Below, piece by piece: positions 25,538 through 33,918 of a stretch of 64,000 bases of DNA (its first letter is position 1; each line of letters starts with the position of its first letter). This DNA comes from Nocardioides oleivorans (GTDB taxonomy: Bacteria > Actinomycetota > Actinomycetes > Propionibacteriales > Nocardioidaceae), in NCBI RefSeq assembly GCF_004137255.1, contig NZ_SDWT01000001.1, positions 2,976,001-3,040,000 on the forward strand, in the 5' to 3' direction. Position numbers and translations under genes: made by a program. The notes under the pieces were generated by a model. The model was not told where the DNA came from and did not search any database. It worked only from the letters and a program-made list of their open reading frames with translations.

Positions 25538-26212
25538 GTGGGATCCATGGCGCCGACGGACCACCACGGGACGGACCATGAGCACGTCTATGCACTGGCC
25601 ACGCGCAACAGGCTGCTGGCGGCCGGGATGTTCGCCGGCCTCACCACCGAGCAGTGGGCCACGCCGAGCCTGTGCGAGGGCTGGACGGTGCGCGAGGTCT
25701 GCGCCCACATGGTCCCGCCCGACGGCGGGTTCAAGGTGGTGCCCCTGCTGCGCATGGTCGTCAAGCACCGCGGCAACCTGGCCCGGATGGTCGACGCCAC
25801 CGCACGCGAGGACGCACAGCGGCCCACGGGCGAGCTCGTGACGGCACTGCGCGACCGGGCCGGGGAGCGGTTGAAGGCACCCGTCGTCGGGCCCTACGGA
25901 CCGATGGTCGACACGGCGATCCACCTGCGCGACGCGGCCCGGCCGCTGGGCCTCGAGGTCGGCCCGCCACCGGAGGACTGGGACCCGGTGCTCGACTTCC
26001 TCCTCACCCGGCCGGCCGAGCGCGGGTTCGTCGGCACTGGGCGCACGGCAGGACTCAGGCTCGAGGCGACCGACTCCGGCTGGTCGCACGGCCACGGCGA
26101 GCCGGTCCGCGGCGCGGCCGAGGCCTTGGCGCTCGCGATCGCCGGCCGCCCGGTGGCCTACGACGACCTCGAGGGCGCCGGCGTCGCGGTGCTGCGCTCG
26201 CGCGACCGGTGA
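25538..26212 (+). CDS. Maleylpyruvate isomerase-like (MDMPI, mycothiol-dependent) family protein
   Basis: This 224-aa protein begins with the DinB-like helical domain typical of the family: NRLLAAGMFAGLTTEQWATP, LCEGWTVREVCAHMV with a metal His, and MVDTAIHLRDAARPLGL with a second His. The C-terminal part is a short SCP2-like domain (GLRLEATDSGWSHGHGEPVR). Members transfer or isomerise substrates using mycothiol. The substrate here is unknown. The GTG is preferred over the ATG 9 bp later because of the -10 position. Confidence 0.8.
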   Translation: MGSMAPTDHHGTDHEHVYALATRNRLLAAGMFAGLTTEQWATPSLCEGWTVREVCAHMVPPDGGFKVVPLLRMVVKHRGNLARMVDATAREDAQRPTGELVTALRDRAGERLKAPVVGPYGPMVDTAIHLRDAARPLGLEVGPPPEDWDPVLDFLLTRPAERGFVGTGRTAGLRLEATDSGWSHGHGEPVRGAAEALALAIAGRPVAYDDLEGAGVAVLRSRDR

Positions 26213-26221
26213 GCGCCGCTG

Positions 26222-26250
26222 GGCCGTGAGTCTCCAGGAGACTCACGGCC
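26222..26250. terminator. Bidirectional terminator-like palindrome
   Basis: GGCCGTGAGTCTCC and GGAGACTCACGGCC flank a single A: a perfect 14-bp palindrome. It lies between two convergent genes, 10 bp after one stop and 11 bp before the other, so it can serve both transcripts. Confidence 0.75.
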
Positions 26251-26260
26251 GAGCGGGGCT

Positions 26261-27154
26261 TCAGAACGCGTGGGCCATCAGGTCCCCGAAGAGCTCCTGC
26301 TCGTCGGTCTCGAGCCCCCGCGAGCGGAACCACGCGCACATGTTGGCGCAGTCGCGCAGCAGGAAGTCCATGCCGCGCGGGTTGCCGACGAGGTCGACCA
26401 CCTGCGGCAGGTCGATGATGACCAGCCGGTCGCCGGCCGCCAGGGTGTTGTAGGGCGACAGGTCCCCGTGCACGATCCCGGCCTGGACGAGCGTGGCGAG
26501 CGCTTCGCGGAGCTGGTCGTAGTAGCCCTCGACCACGGATCGCTCGGGCCGGACCTGCGCCACGCGCGGTGCCGTCTCGAGCTCGCCGTCGACCGTGACG
26601 GTGATCCACTCCATGAGGATCTCGGTCTCGTCGATCTGGACCGGGTAGGGCACCGGGAGCCCGAGCTCCCAGCAGCGACGCAGCGCGTTCCACTCCGAGA
26701 TCGCCCACTCGCCGGCGGCGACCTGGCGGCCCCAGGTCGACTTCCGCTTGAGGGCGCGCTCGTCGCGCGAGCGCTTCATCGAGCGGCCCTCGGTGTAGGC
26801 GGCGGCCCGGTGGAAGGTGCGGTGGTCGGTGTCGCGGTAGCGCTTGGCCGCCATCACGACGGCCGAGTCGGGCCGGTGCGGATCGGCGCGCTCGAGGAGG
26901 AAGACGTCGGCCTCCTTGCCGGTCTTGAGGACGCCGAGCTCGGTGTCGACGGCGCCGCTGGAGGTCACGACCCAGTCGGGGCGCGGCTCGGGGCCCCTCA
27001 TCAGGGCCTCGAGGTCCTCCCAGCGGGACCAGCGCTGATCCTCGCCGAGCTCGTCGGCGTAGGTGTCGTAGGTGAAGACGAACGACTCGTCGATGCCCTC
27101 GACGGGCGAACGGTCGTCAGGACGGAGGAAGTCCTCCGGAAAGTTGTGGGACAC
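26261..27154 (-). CDS. RIO1-family serine/threonine protein kinase
   Basis: This 297-aa kinase shows GVLKTGKEADVFLLE (flexible loop), VMAAKRYR (ATP lysine), GIVHGDLSPYNTLAAGDRL (catalytic Asp and Asn) and LVIIDLPQVVDL (metal Asp). The APE region is absent, as in RIO kinases. Bacterial RIO proteins lack a well-defined substrate. The GTG at 27154 has GGAG 5 nt upstream. A 31-codon reading frame with a stronger ribosome site starts 58 bp upstream and overlaps this start, which could couple or limit translation. Confidence 0.87.
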   Translation of the reverse strand: MSHNFPEDFLRPDDRSPVEGIDESFVFTYDTYADELGEDQRWSRWEDLEALMRGPEPRPDWVVTSSGAVDTELGVLKTGKEADVFLLERADPHRPDSAVVMAAKRYRDTDHRTFHRAAAYTEGRSMKRSRDERALKRKSTWGRQVAAGEWAISEWNALRRCWELGLPVPYPVQIDETEILMEWITVTVDGELETAPRVAQVRPERSVVEGYYDQLREALATLVQAGIVHGDLSPYNTLAAGDRLVIIDLPQVVDLVGNPRGMDFLLRDCANMCAWFRSRGLETDEQELFGDLMAHAF

Positions 27155-27212
27155 GGTGACTCCGGTGGTGTGAAAGGTGGTCGGCGGGCAGGCCGAGGAC
27201 AGTGATGGACAT
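27117..27212 (-). CDS. Possible 31-residue upstream peptide overlapping the RIO kinase start
   Basis: The ATG is preceded by AAAGGAG with 7-nt spacing, the best ribosome site in this region. The frame reads MSITVLGLPADHLSHHRSHR and ends 38 bases inside the kinase gene in another frame. It has no known family. It may be a regulatory leader or simply a remnant start. Expression is unproven. Confidence 0.35.
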   Translation of the reverse strand: MSITVLGLPADHLSHHRSHRVPQLSGGLPPS

Positions 27213-27310
27213 GTCACGGCTCCTTTCACGGGCGGGCGGCGCGGATCGCGGCCCGGGAGTACGGCGCCCAGTCTGGCGCACCCCGCGGGCTGTCGCACGC
27301 GAATAACGGC

Positions 27311-27316
27311 TAGGTT
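27311..27316 (+). promoter_or_regulatory. Leaderless-type -10 element (M1 peptidase)
   Basis: TAGGTT ends 7 nt before the GTG at 27324 and selects it within a longer open frame. Confidence 0.5.
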
Positions 27317-27323
27317 CGGGGAC

Positions 27324-28763
27324 GTGACCACACCTGCCATCTCTCGGACCCTGCTCGCCGGCGCCCTGAGCGCCACCCTCGCCGTCGGCCTCGCCGGCGC
27401 GAGCGCCACCGCGGAGGTCCCCGCCTCTGCCCCGGTCGACGGAGCCTCGGGGATCGGGGATCCCTACTGGCCGCTCGACGGCAACGGCGGCATCGACGTG
27501 TCGTCGTACCGCATCGACAACCACTACGCGCTGGCGTCCAAGCGGCTCAGCGGGAGCACCAAGGTGCGGCTGACCGCGACGCAGGACCTCTCGAGCTTCT
27601 CGCTCGACTTCCTCCTGAAGGTCTCGAAGGTGACCGTCGACGGCGAGAAGGCGAAGTTCGACAAGAGCGACGGCGGCCACGAGCTGCGGATCACGCCGCG
27701 GGAACCGCTCGCGGCGGGCACGAAGCACGCCGTCGTGGTGACCTACGACGACCACCCGGCGAAGTACTCCTACGCCGGCGAGAAGAACTGGCTGGCGAGC
27801 TCGTCCGAGGTCGTCGCGATGAACGAGCCGCACATGGCGCCGTGGTGGTTCCCGTCCAACGACCACCCCCTCGACAAGGCGATCGTCGACGTGAGGGTCA
27901 CCGTGCCGAAGGGCCGTGAGGTGATCTCCAACGGCAAGCTCAAGGGCCGTACGACGGGCAAGCAGGGGACCACGTGGCACTGGAAGGCCGACGAGCCGAT
28001 GGTGCCCTACCTCGCGTTCTTCGCCGCCGGCGACTTCACCATCGCCAAGGGCACGCACCGCGGGCTCCCGTGGCTGGTCGCGGTCTCCCAGCAGCTCAGC
28101 GACGCCGACCAGGCCTCCAGCATGCGGCTCATGAAGAAGACCCCGACCGTGATCAGCGCCCTCGAGAAGGACCTCGGCGACTACCCGTTCTCCGTCGTCG
28201 GCGGCCTCACCACCGGGCTCAACCCCGGCTTCGCGCTCGAGAACCAGACGCGCCCCACCTACCCGGCCGTGGGCGGCAGCTACACCAGCCTCGTCGTCCA
28301 CGAGCTCGCGCACCAGTGGTTCGGCGACGACATCGCGGTCCACCACTGGAGCGACATCTGGCTCAACGAGGGCTTCGCGAGCTTCATGGAGTGGCGCTGG
28401 GCGGAGACCCACGGCGGTCGCTCGGCCGACGCGACGCTGCGCAGCTACTACGGCAACGTCGCCGCCTCGAACGACCTCTGGAAGGTCGTCGTCAGCGACC
28501 CGGGCGCCGAGAAGGTCTTCGACTCTGCGGTCTACGGCCGTGGCTCGATGGCACTGCAGGCGCTGCGCAACCGCGTGGGTGACGACGTCTTCTGGAAGAT
28601 CCTGCGCACCTGGATCGCCGAGCAGAAGGGCGGCAACGGCTCGACCGACCAGTTCGAGTCGATGGCCTCGCGGGTGAGCGGCCAGGACCTGTCCGGCTTC
28701 TTCGAGGTCTGGCTGCGCACGCCGTCGAAGCCGGCGAACACGGTCGAGAACGGGCTCGGCTGA
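27324..28763 (+). CDS. Secreted M1-family zinc aminopeptidase-like protein
   Basis: This 479-aa protein begins with a signal peptide (LLAGALSATLAVGLAGASA). An N-terminal beta domain precedes the gluzincin core: HELAH (His326, Glu327, His330) with the third zinc ligand Glu349 in IWLNEGFAS. The exopeptidase GAMEN motif is represented by ALENQTRP, a weaker form. The C-terminal helical domain of long M1 enzymes is missing, as in the short actinobacterial type. It probably trims extracellular peptides. Confidence 0.9.
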   Translation: MTTPAISRTLLAGALSATLAVGLAGASATAEVPASAPVDGASGIGDPYWPLDGNGGIDVSSYRIDNHYALASKRLSGSTKVRLTATQDLSSFSLDFLLKVSKVTVDGEKAKFDKSDGGHELRITPREPLAAGTKHAVVVTYDDHPAKYSYAGEKNWLASSSEVVAMNEPHMAPWWFPSNDHPLDKAIVDVRVTVPKGREVISNGKLKGRTTGKQGTTWHWKADEPMVPYLAFFAAGDFTIAKGTHRGLPWLVAVSQQLSDADQASSMRLMKKTPTVISALEKDLGDYPFSVVGGLTTGLNPGFALENQTRPTYPAVGGSYTSLVVHELAHQWFGDDIAVHHWSDIWLNEGFASFMEWRWAETHGGRSADATLRSYYGNVAASNDLWKVVVSDPGAEKVFDSAVYGRGSMALQALRNRVGDDVFWKILRTWIAEQKGGNGSTDQFESMASRVSGQDLSGFFEVWLRTPSKPANTVENGLG

Positions 28764-28771
28764 TCGCGGCG

Positions 28772-29362
28772 ATGGCTGCGCCCACCTGGTTCAGGGCGCC
28801 CGCGGACGACGACCCGGGCACCCTCAACGCCTGCTACGACGCGCTCGACATCCACGTCGTCCGCGGGCGCGCCGACGAGGTCGCGCTGTCGCTCGACGGC
28901 GTCGACCACACCTTCGCCTGGCTGCTCACCGAGGTCGCCGCGTGCGCCGGGGTGCTGCGGGCCTTCGGCGTCGGGCTCGGCGACCAGGTCGCCCTCGGGA
29001 TGGTCCCGCGACAGGAGGGTGCCGTCGTGGTGCTCGCCGCCGCCCGCGTCGGCGCCGTGGTGCAGCACGACGACTCGGCGGGCGCCGAGGGCAAGGTCGT
29101 CGTCCGCACCGGCGCGGACGGCGTCGTGTTCAGCGCGGACGGCGAGGACATCCCGTGGGACGTCGCGATGCGGGCCGGCCGCACCGACCCGGCCGGCACC
29201 GTCGACGTACCCGGCGACACGGTCCTGGCGCGGCACGCCGGTGACGAGCTGACGGTGCTGGCCGCCCTCGGCGCGTCGGACGACCACAGGCCGACGCCAC
29301 CGCAGGGAGCCACGCTCGTCGAGGTCGGCGGCCTGACCTTCTGGTCGTTCGACGCGCCATAG
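28772..29362 (+). CDS. TIGR03089-like protein: N-terminal fragment of an acyl-CoA synthetase fold
   Basis: This 196-aa protein resembles only the first part of AMP-forming acyl-CoA/acetyl-CoA synthetases: LNACYDALDIHVVRGRADEV, then VAACAGVLRAFGVGLGDQVA and VVLAAARVGAVVQHD. It lacks the P-loop (TSGTTGKPKG type) and all later catalytic motifs, so adenylate formation is not expected. Small proteins of this kind recur in Actinobacteria, so it may be a conserved non-catalytic derivative rather than a fresh pseudogene. It begins 9 bp after the M1 peptidase stop. Confidence 0.75.
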   Translation: MAAPTWFRAPADDDPGTLNACYDALDIHVVRGRADEVALSLDGVDHTFAWLLTEVAACAGVLRAFGVGLGDQVALGMVPRQEGAVVVLAAARVGAVVQHDDSAGAEGKVVVRTGADGVVFSADGEDIPWDVAMRAGRTDPAGTVDVPGDTVLARHAGDELTVLAALGASDDHRPTPPQGATLVEVGGLTFWSFDAP

Positions 29363-29393
29363 CCGTGGCGGGGGCACCTGAGAGACTGCTCGG

Positions 29394-30488
29394 GTGAGCG
29401 TCCGCGACATCGTCATCCTCGGCTCGACCGGGTCGATCGGCACCCAGGCCCTCGACCTGGTGCGAGCCAACCCCGACCGGTTCCGGGTCGTGGGGTTGAC
29501 CGCCGGCGGGTCCAGCCCCGAGCTGTTCGAGGCGCAGGTCGCCGAGTTCGCGCCGGCCTTCTCCGGACTGGGCGAGGAGGCCTCCACCGAGGCCGCCGGC
29601 CGCGAGTGCGACGTCGTGCTCAACGGCATCACCGGAGCCGTCGGCCTGCGCCCGACGCTGGCCGCGCTCGACGCCGGCAACACGCTGGCCCTGGCCAACA
29701 AGGAGTCGCTGATCATGGGCGGCTCGCTGGTCACCGGACGGGCCAAGCCGGGCCAGGTCGTGCCCGTGGACTCCGAGCACTCCGCGCTGGCGCAGTGCCT
29801 GCGCGCCGGGACGCATGCAGAGGTACGCCGCCTCGTGCTGACCGCGTCCGGCGGACCGTTCCGGGGGCGCACCCGCGACGACCTCGCCGACGTCACCGTC
29901 GAGGAGGCGCTCCGGCACCCGACGTGGTCGATGGGGCCGGTGATCACCATCAACTCCGCGACCCTGGTCAACAAGGGCCTCGAGGTGATCGAGGCGCACC
30001 TGCTCTTCGACATCCCCTTCGACCGGATCGAGGTCGTGGTCCACCCGACCAGCGACGTGCACTCGATGGTGGAGTTCACCGACGGCTCGACGGTCCTCCA
30101 GGCGAGCCCTCCGACGATGATGATCCCGATCGCGCTCGGCCTGTCGTGGCCCGACCGCGTGCCCGACTCGGCGCCGGCCTACGACTGGTCGAAGGCCCGC
30201 TCGTGGGACTTCTTCCCGCTCGACGACGAGGCGTTCCCGGCCGTCTCGCTGGCCCGCACGGCGGGGGAGCAGGGCGGCACCGCGCCTGCCGTCTACAACG
30301 CCGCCAACGAGGAGTGCGTCGAGGCGTTCCGGACCGGACGCCTCCGGTTCGTCGACATCATCCCCACGGTTGCCGCCGTCCTTGCCGCCCACGACGTACG
30401 CTCGTCGGAGCACCTGACCGTGGACGACGTCCTCGCGGCCGACGCGTGGGCCCGCGAGGAGACATCCGCGCGCATCCGACCCGCCTGA
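29394..30488 (+). CDS. dxr: 1-deoxy-D-xylulose 5-phosphate reductoisomerase
   Basis: This 364-aa enzyme makes 2-C-methylerythritol 4-phosphate, the committed step of the MEP isoprenoid pathway. The NADPH site is [16 protein letters not shown]. The metal and substrate region is NKESLIMGG and [10 protein letters not shown]. The flexible-loop area is [18 protein letters not shown]. The GTG start is close to the conserved beginning. GAGACT ends 6 nt upstream, a weaker version of the leaderless hexamer. The pathway gene ispG follows two genes later. Confidence 0.96.
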   Translation: MSVRDIVILGSTGSIGTQALDLVRANPDRFRVVGLTAGGSSPELFEAQVAEFAPAFSGLGEEASTEAAGRECDVVLNGITGAVGLRPTLAALDAGNTLALANKESLIMGGSLVTGRAKPGQVVPVDSEHSALAQCLRAGTHAEVRRLVLTASGGPFRGRTRDDLADVTVEEALRHPTWSMGPVITINSATLVNKGLEVIEAHLLFDIPFDRIEVVVHPTSDVHSMVEFTDGSTVLQASPPTMMIPIALGLSWPDRVPDSAPAYDWSKARSWDFFPLDDEAFPAVSLARTAGEQGGTAPAVYNAANEECVEAFRTGRLRFVDIIPTVAAVLAAHDVRSSEHLTVDDVLAADAWAREETSARIRPA

Positions 30489-30512
30489 GCCCCGCCTGAG
30501 CCCCGCCTGACC
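30480..30512 (+). repeat. Tandem 11-bp repeat with a stop codon in each frame
   Basis: CCCGCCTGAGC occurs twice and CCCGCCTGACC once, end to end. The first copy holds the dxr stop codon. Because the unit is 11 bp, the three TGA triplets fall in three different reading frames. Confidence 0.85.
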
Positions 30513-30533
30513 TTCACCCAGCAAGGAACCCCC

Positions 30534-31880
30534 GTGACCCCGATCCTCTACACCCTGGGTGTCGTCACCTTCGTGGTGGCGATCCTCGTGTCCATCGGGC
30601 TGCACGAGTTCGGACACCTCGTCCCGGCCAAGAAGTTCGGGTGCAAGGTGCCGCAGTGGTTCATCGGCTTCGGGCCGACGGTCTGGAGCAAGCAGATCGG
30701 CGAGACCGAGTACGGCGTCAAGGCGATCCCGCTCGGCGGCTACGTCAAGATCGTCGGGATGCTGCCCCCGGGCGCGGAGGACCTCGTCGAGGAGACGACC
30801 TACGACGAGGACGGCGAGCCGGTCCACAGGATCCGCCGCTCCAACACCGGGATGTTCACCCAGCTGATCTCCGACGCGCGCGCCGCCGAGTGGGAGTACG
30901 TCAAGCAGCACGACACCGACCGGCTCTTCTACCGCCTGACCTGGTGGAAGAAGGTGATCGTGATGGCGGGCGGCCCGACGGTCAACCTCGCCATCGCCTT
31001 CGCGCTGTTCGTGCTGCTCTTCGCGACCTACGGCAACCCGCGCGACGAGGTCGTCGAGCCGACCGTCGCCGCCGTCCCGTCGTGCGTCATCCCGGCCGAG
31101 GAGACCGGTCGCGCCTGCACCGCCGACGACCCGGTGACGCCGGCGAAGGAGGCCGGGATCGAGCCCGGCGACGAGATCCTGAGCTTCAACGGGACCCCCT
31201 TCCGCGACTGGGACAGCTTCCAGGACCTGATCCGCGACAACGCCGACGGCGACGCCTTGATCGAGGTCCGGCGCGGCGACCAGACGCTGACGCTCGAGAC
31301 CAACACCACGGTCACGCTCCGCCAGACGTCGGTGGAGGACCAGACCCTCACCGAGGTCGGCTTCCTCGGCGTGCAGCCCGAGACCCGGTTCGAGACCGGC
31401 GGCCCGATCTACACCATCGACCAGATGGGCACGATGACCGTCGAGACGGTCCAGGCCCTCGCACAGCTGCCGGTCAAGGTCTACGAGGTCGGCCGCGCGA
31501 TCGTCGGGCTCCAGGAGCGCGACCCCGAGAGCCCCGTCTCGATCGTCGGCGGCGGCCGCTTCGCCGGCGAGGCCGCGGCCAGCGACGCCTTCCCGCTCAC
31601 CGAGAAGCTCGTCACGCTGCTGTTCCTCATCGCGAGCTTCAACTTCTTCATCGGCATGTTCAACTTCGTGCCGCTCCTGCCGCTCGACGGCGGCCACATC
31701 GCCGGTGCGCTCTACGAGGGCCTCAAGCGCGGCGTCGCCCGCCTGCGCGGCCGTCCGGACCCCGGCCACGTCGACGTCGCGAAGCTGTTGCCGATCGCCT
31801 ACGTCGTGGGGCTCGCGATGCTGGTGATGGGCGTGGTCCTGATCGTGGCCGACATCGTCGTACCCCTGCGCATCAGCTGA
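30534..31880 (+). CDS. Site-2-protease family zinc metalloprotease (Rip1/RseP type)
   Basis: This 448-aa membrane protease cleaves membrane-embedded regulators. Zinc ligands are in the first membrane helix (IGLHEFGHLVPA) and in NFVPLLPLDGGHIAGAL near the end. A PDZ domain lies at about residues 200-275 (KEAGIEPGDEILSFNGTPF). In M. tuberculosis the homologue Rip1 cuts anti-sigma factors and is encoded, as here, between dxr and ispG. GTG start with AAGGAA upstream. Confidence 0.95.
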   Translation: MTPILYTLGVVTFVVAILVSIGLHEFGHLVPAKKFGCKVPQWFIGFGPTVWSKQIGETEYGVKAIPLGGYVKIVGMLPPGAEDLVEETTYDEDGEPVHRIRRSNTGMFTQLISDARAAEWEYVKQHDTDRLFYRLTWWKKVIVMAGGPTVNLAIAFALFVLLFATYGNPRDEVVEPTVAAVPSCVIPAEETGRACTADDPVTPAKEAGIEPGDEILSFNGTPFRDWDSFQDLIRDNADGDALIEVRRGDQTLTLETNTTVTLRQTSVEDQTLTEVGFLGVQPETRFETGGPIYTIDQMGTMTVETVQALAQLPVKVYEVGRAIVGLQERDPESPVSIVGGGRFAGEAAASDAFPLTEKLVTLLFLIASFNFFIGMFNFVPLLPLDGGHIAGALYEGLKRGVARLRGRPDPGHVDVAKLLPIAYVVGLAMLVMGVVLIVADIVVPLRIS

Positions 31881-31926
31881 GGCGGCGGCCGGCCACGGCG
31901 ACTCGGGTCTGCGGGGACCGTCCTCC

Positions 31927-31932
31927 TAGACT
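31927..31932 (+). promoter_or_regulatory. Leaderless-type -10 element (ispG)
   Basis: TAGACT ends 6 nt before the ATG. Confidence 0.5.
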
Positions 31933-31938
31933 GGCGGC

Positions 31939-33090
31939 ATGACTTCCGTCGGTCTGGGCATGCCCGCACTCCCGCCCCCCGTCCTGGCCCCGCGCCGCAA
32001 GACCCGTCAGATCAAGGTGGGCTCCGTCGGGGTCGGCAGCGAGTCGCCGATCTCGGTCCAGTCGATGACCACCACGCTGACCTCCGACATCAACTCCACG
32101 CTCCAGCAGATCGCCGAGCTGACCGCGTCGGGCTGCGACATCGTGCGCGTCGCGTGCCCCAGCCAGGACGACGCCGACGCGCTCCCGGCGATCGCGACCA
32201 AGTCGCAGATCCCGGTGATCGCCGACATTCACTTCCAGCCGAAGTACGTCTTCGCGGCGATCGACGCCGGCTGCGCGGCGGTCCGGGTCAACCCCGGCAA
32301 CATCCGCAAGTTCGACGACCAGGTCAAGGAGATCGCGAAGGCCGCCAAGGACCGCGGGACCTCGATCCGCATCGGCGTCAACGCCGGCTCGCTCGACAAG
32401 CGGATCCTCGACAAGTACGGCAAGGCCACACCCGAGGCGCTCGTCGAGTCCGCGGTCTGGGAGGCCAGCCTCTTCGAGGAGCACGACTTCCACGACTTCA
32501 AGATCTCGGTCAAGCACAACGACCCGGTCGTCATGGTGCGCGCCTACGAGCTGCTCGCCGAGGCCGGCGACTGGCCGCTCCACCTCGGCGTGACCGAGGC
32601 GGGCCCGGCGTTCCAGGGCACGATCAAGTCGTCGGTCGCCTTCGGCCACCTGCTGAGCCAGGGCATCGGCGACACCATCCGCGTCTCGCTCTCGGCCCCG
32701 CCCGTCGAGGAGGTCAAGGTCGGCATCCAGATCCTGGAGTCGCTCAACCTCAAGCCGCGCCGGCTCGAGATCGTCTCCTGCCCCTCCTGCGGCCGCGCGC
32801 AGGTCGACGTCTACACCCTCGCCGAGCAGGTCACCGCCGGGCTCGAGGGCATGGAGGTCCCGCTCCGCGTCGCGGTCATGGGCTGCGTCGTCAACGGTCC
32901 CGGCGAGGCCCGCGAGGCTGACCTCGGTGTCGCGTCCGGCAACGGCAAGGGCCAGATCTTCGTCAAGGGCGAGGTGATCAAGACCGTCCCCGAGTCGCAG
33001 ATCGTGGAGACCCTCATCGAGGAGGCCATGCGCATCGCAGAGGGCATGGAGCCCGTCGAGGGCGCCGGGGCCTCGGTCAGCGTCAGCTGA
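31939..33090 (+). CDS. ispG: 4-hydroxy-3-methylbut-2-enyl diphosphate synthase (GcpE)
   Basis: This 383-aa enzyme carries out the penultimate MEP-pathway step with a [4Fe-4S] cluster. Cluster ligands are visible in [16 protein letters not shown] and [15 protein letters not shown]. The N-terminal TIM barrel has [14 protein letters not shown] and [12 protein letters not shown]. The stop overlaps the next ATG (TGATG), so the transglutaminase gene is translationally coupled to it. Confidence 0.96.
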   Translation: MTSVGLGMPALPPPVLAPRRKTRQIKVGSVGVGSESPISVQSMTTTLTSDINSTLQQIAELTASGCDIVRVACPSQDDADALPAIATKSQIPVIADIHFQPKYVFAAIDAGCAAVRVNPGNIRKFDDQVKEIAKAAKDRGTSIRIGVNAGSLDKRILDKYGKATPEALVESAVWEASLFEEHDFHDFKISVKHNDPVVMVRAYELLAEAGDWPLHLGVTEAGPAFQGTIKSSVAFGHLLSQGIGDTIRVSLSAPPVEEVKVGIQILESLNLKPRRLEIVSCPSCGRAQVDVYTLAEQVTAGLEGMEVPLRVAVMGCVVNGPGEAREADLGVASGNGKGQIFVKGEVIKTVPESQIVETLIEEAMRIAEGMEPVEGAGASVSVS

Positions 33091-33905
33091 TGACCGACGC
33101 TGGGCTCACCCGCACCGTCAGCAGCACCGTCAGGCTCCGCGTCGGAGAGCCCGCCGACCTCGTCCTCTCGATCGCCGTCTCGGCCGACCAGTCACCGACG
33201 TCGGAGTCGCTCGCGGTGACGGGTGACGCCGGACCCGTCGAGCCGACCGAGCTGCTGGCCGGCGGCGGCACCCGTCTGCACCGCATCCCCGCGGCCCCGG
33301 TCGGAACCCTCGTCGTGCAGTACGACGCCGTCGTCCCGCTCGGCTCCCCACCCGCCCCGGTCACCGAGGTCGAGGCGATCGAGCTGACCCGGCCGAGCCG
33401 CTACTGCGACTCCGACCGCCTCGCCCCCATCGCGCACGACCTCTTCGGCGAGCTGTCGGGCGAGGCGCTCGTGCAGGGTGTCGTGCTGTGGGCGTTGACC
33501 CACATCACCTACGCGCCCGGGAGCAGCGGCCCGCTCGACGGCGCCCTCGACACCTACCTCAGCCGCCGCGGCGTGTGCCGCGACACCGCGCACGTCGTGG
33601 TGGCGATGCTGCGCGCGCTCGACGTACCCGCCCGGCTCGTGAGCGTCTACGCCCCCGGTCTGGTCCCGATGGACTTCCACGCGGTGGCCGAGGTGGCGGT
33701 CGACGGGCAGTGGTACGTCGTCGACGGCACCGGGCTGGCCCCGCGCAGCTCGCTCGTGCGCATCGCCACCGGCCGTGACGCCGCCGACACCGCGTTCCTC
33801 TCGGTCCTCGGTGGCCGCGCCGACCTGCTGTCCGTCCAGGTCAACGCCGTCGTCGACCCCGGCCTCCCCGCCGACGACGGCCTGGCGCTCACCCGGATCC
33901 GCTGA
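33090..33905 (+). CDS. Transglutaminase-like domain protein
   Basis: This 271-aa protein has a C-terminal papain-like transglutaminase core with the Cys-His-Asp triad in SRRGVCRDTAHVVVAML, MDFHAVAEVAV and YVVDGTGLAP. The N-terminal 110 residues look like a beta-rich domain common in this family. Bacterial members are thought to be peptidases or amidases rather than crosslinkers. It is coupled to ispG but more closely linked in theme to the next three genes on the other strand. Confidence 0.86.
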   Translation: MTDAGLTRTVSSTVRLRVGEPADLVLSIAVSADQSPTSESLAVTGDAGPVEPTELLAGGGTRLHRIPAAPVGTLVVQYDAVVPLGSPPAPVTEVEAIELTRPSRYCDSDRLAPIAHDLFGELSGEALVQGVVLWALTHITYAPGSSGPLDGALDTYLSRRGVCRDTAHVVVAMLRALDVPARLVSVYAPGLVPMDFHAVAEVAVDGQWYVVDGTGLAPRSSLVRIATGRDAADTAFLSVLGGRADLLSVQVNAVVDPGLPADDGLALTRIR

Positions 33906-33918
33906 AGCCCATCGGGGC

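Noticed and set aside
29130..31769. Long minus-strand frame opposite dxr and the site-2 protease
   Set aside because: It is antisense to two well-recognised genes and shows no domain motif.
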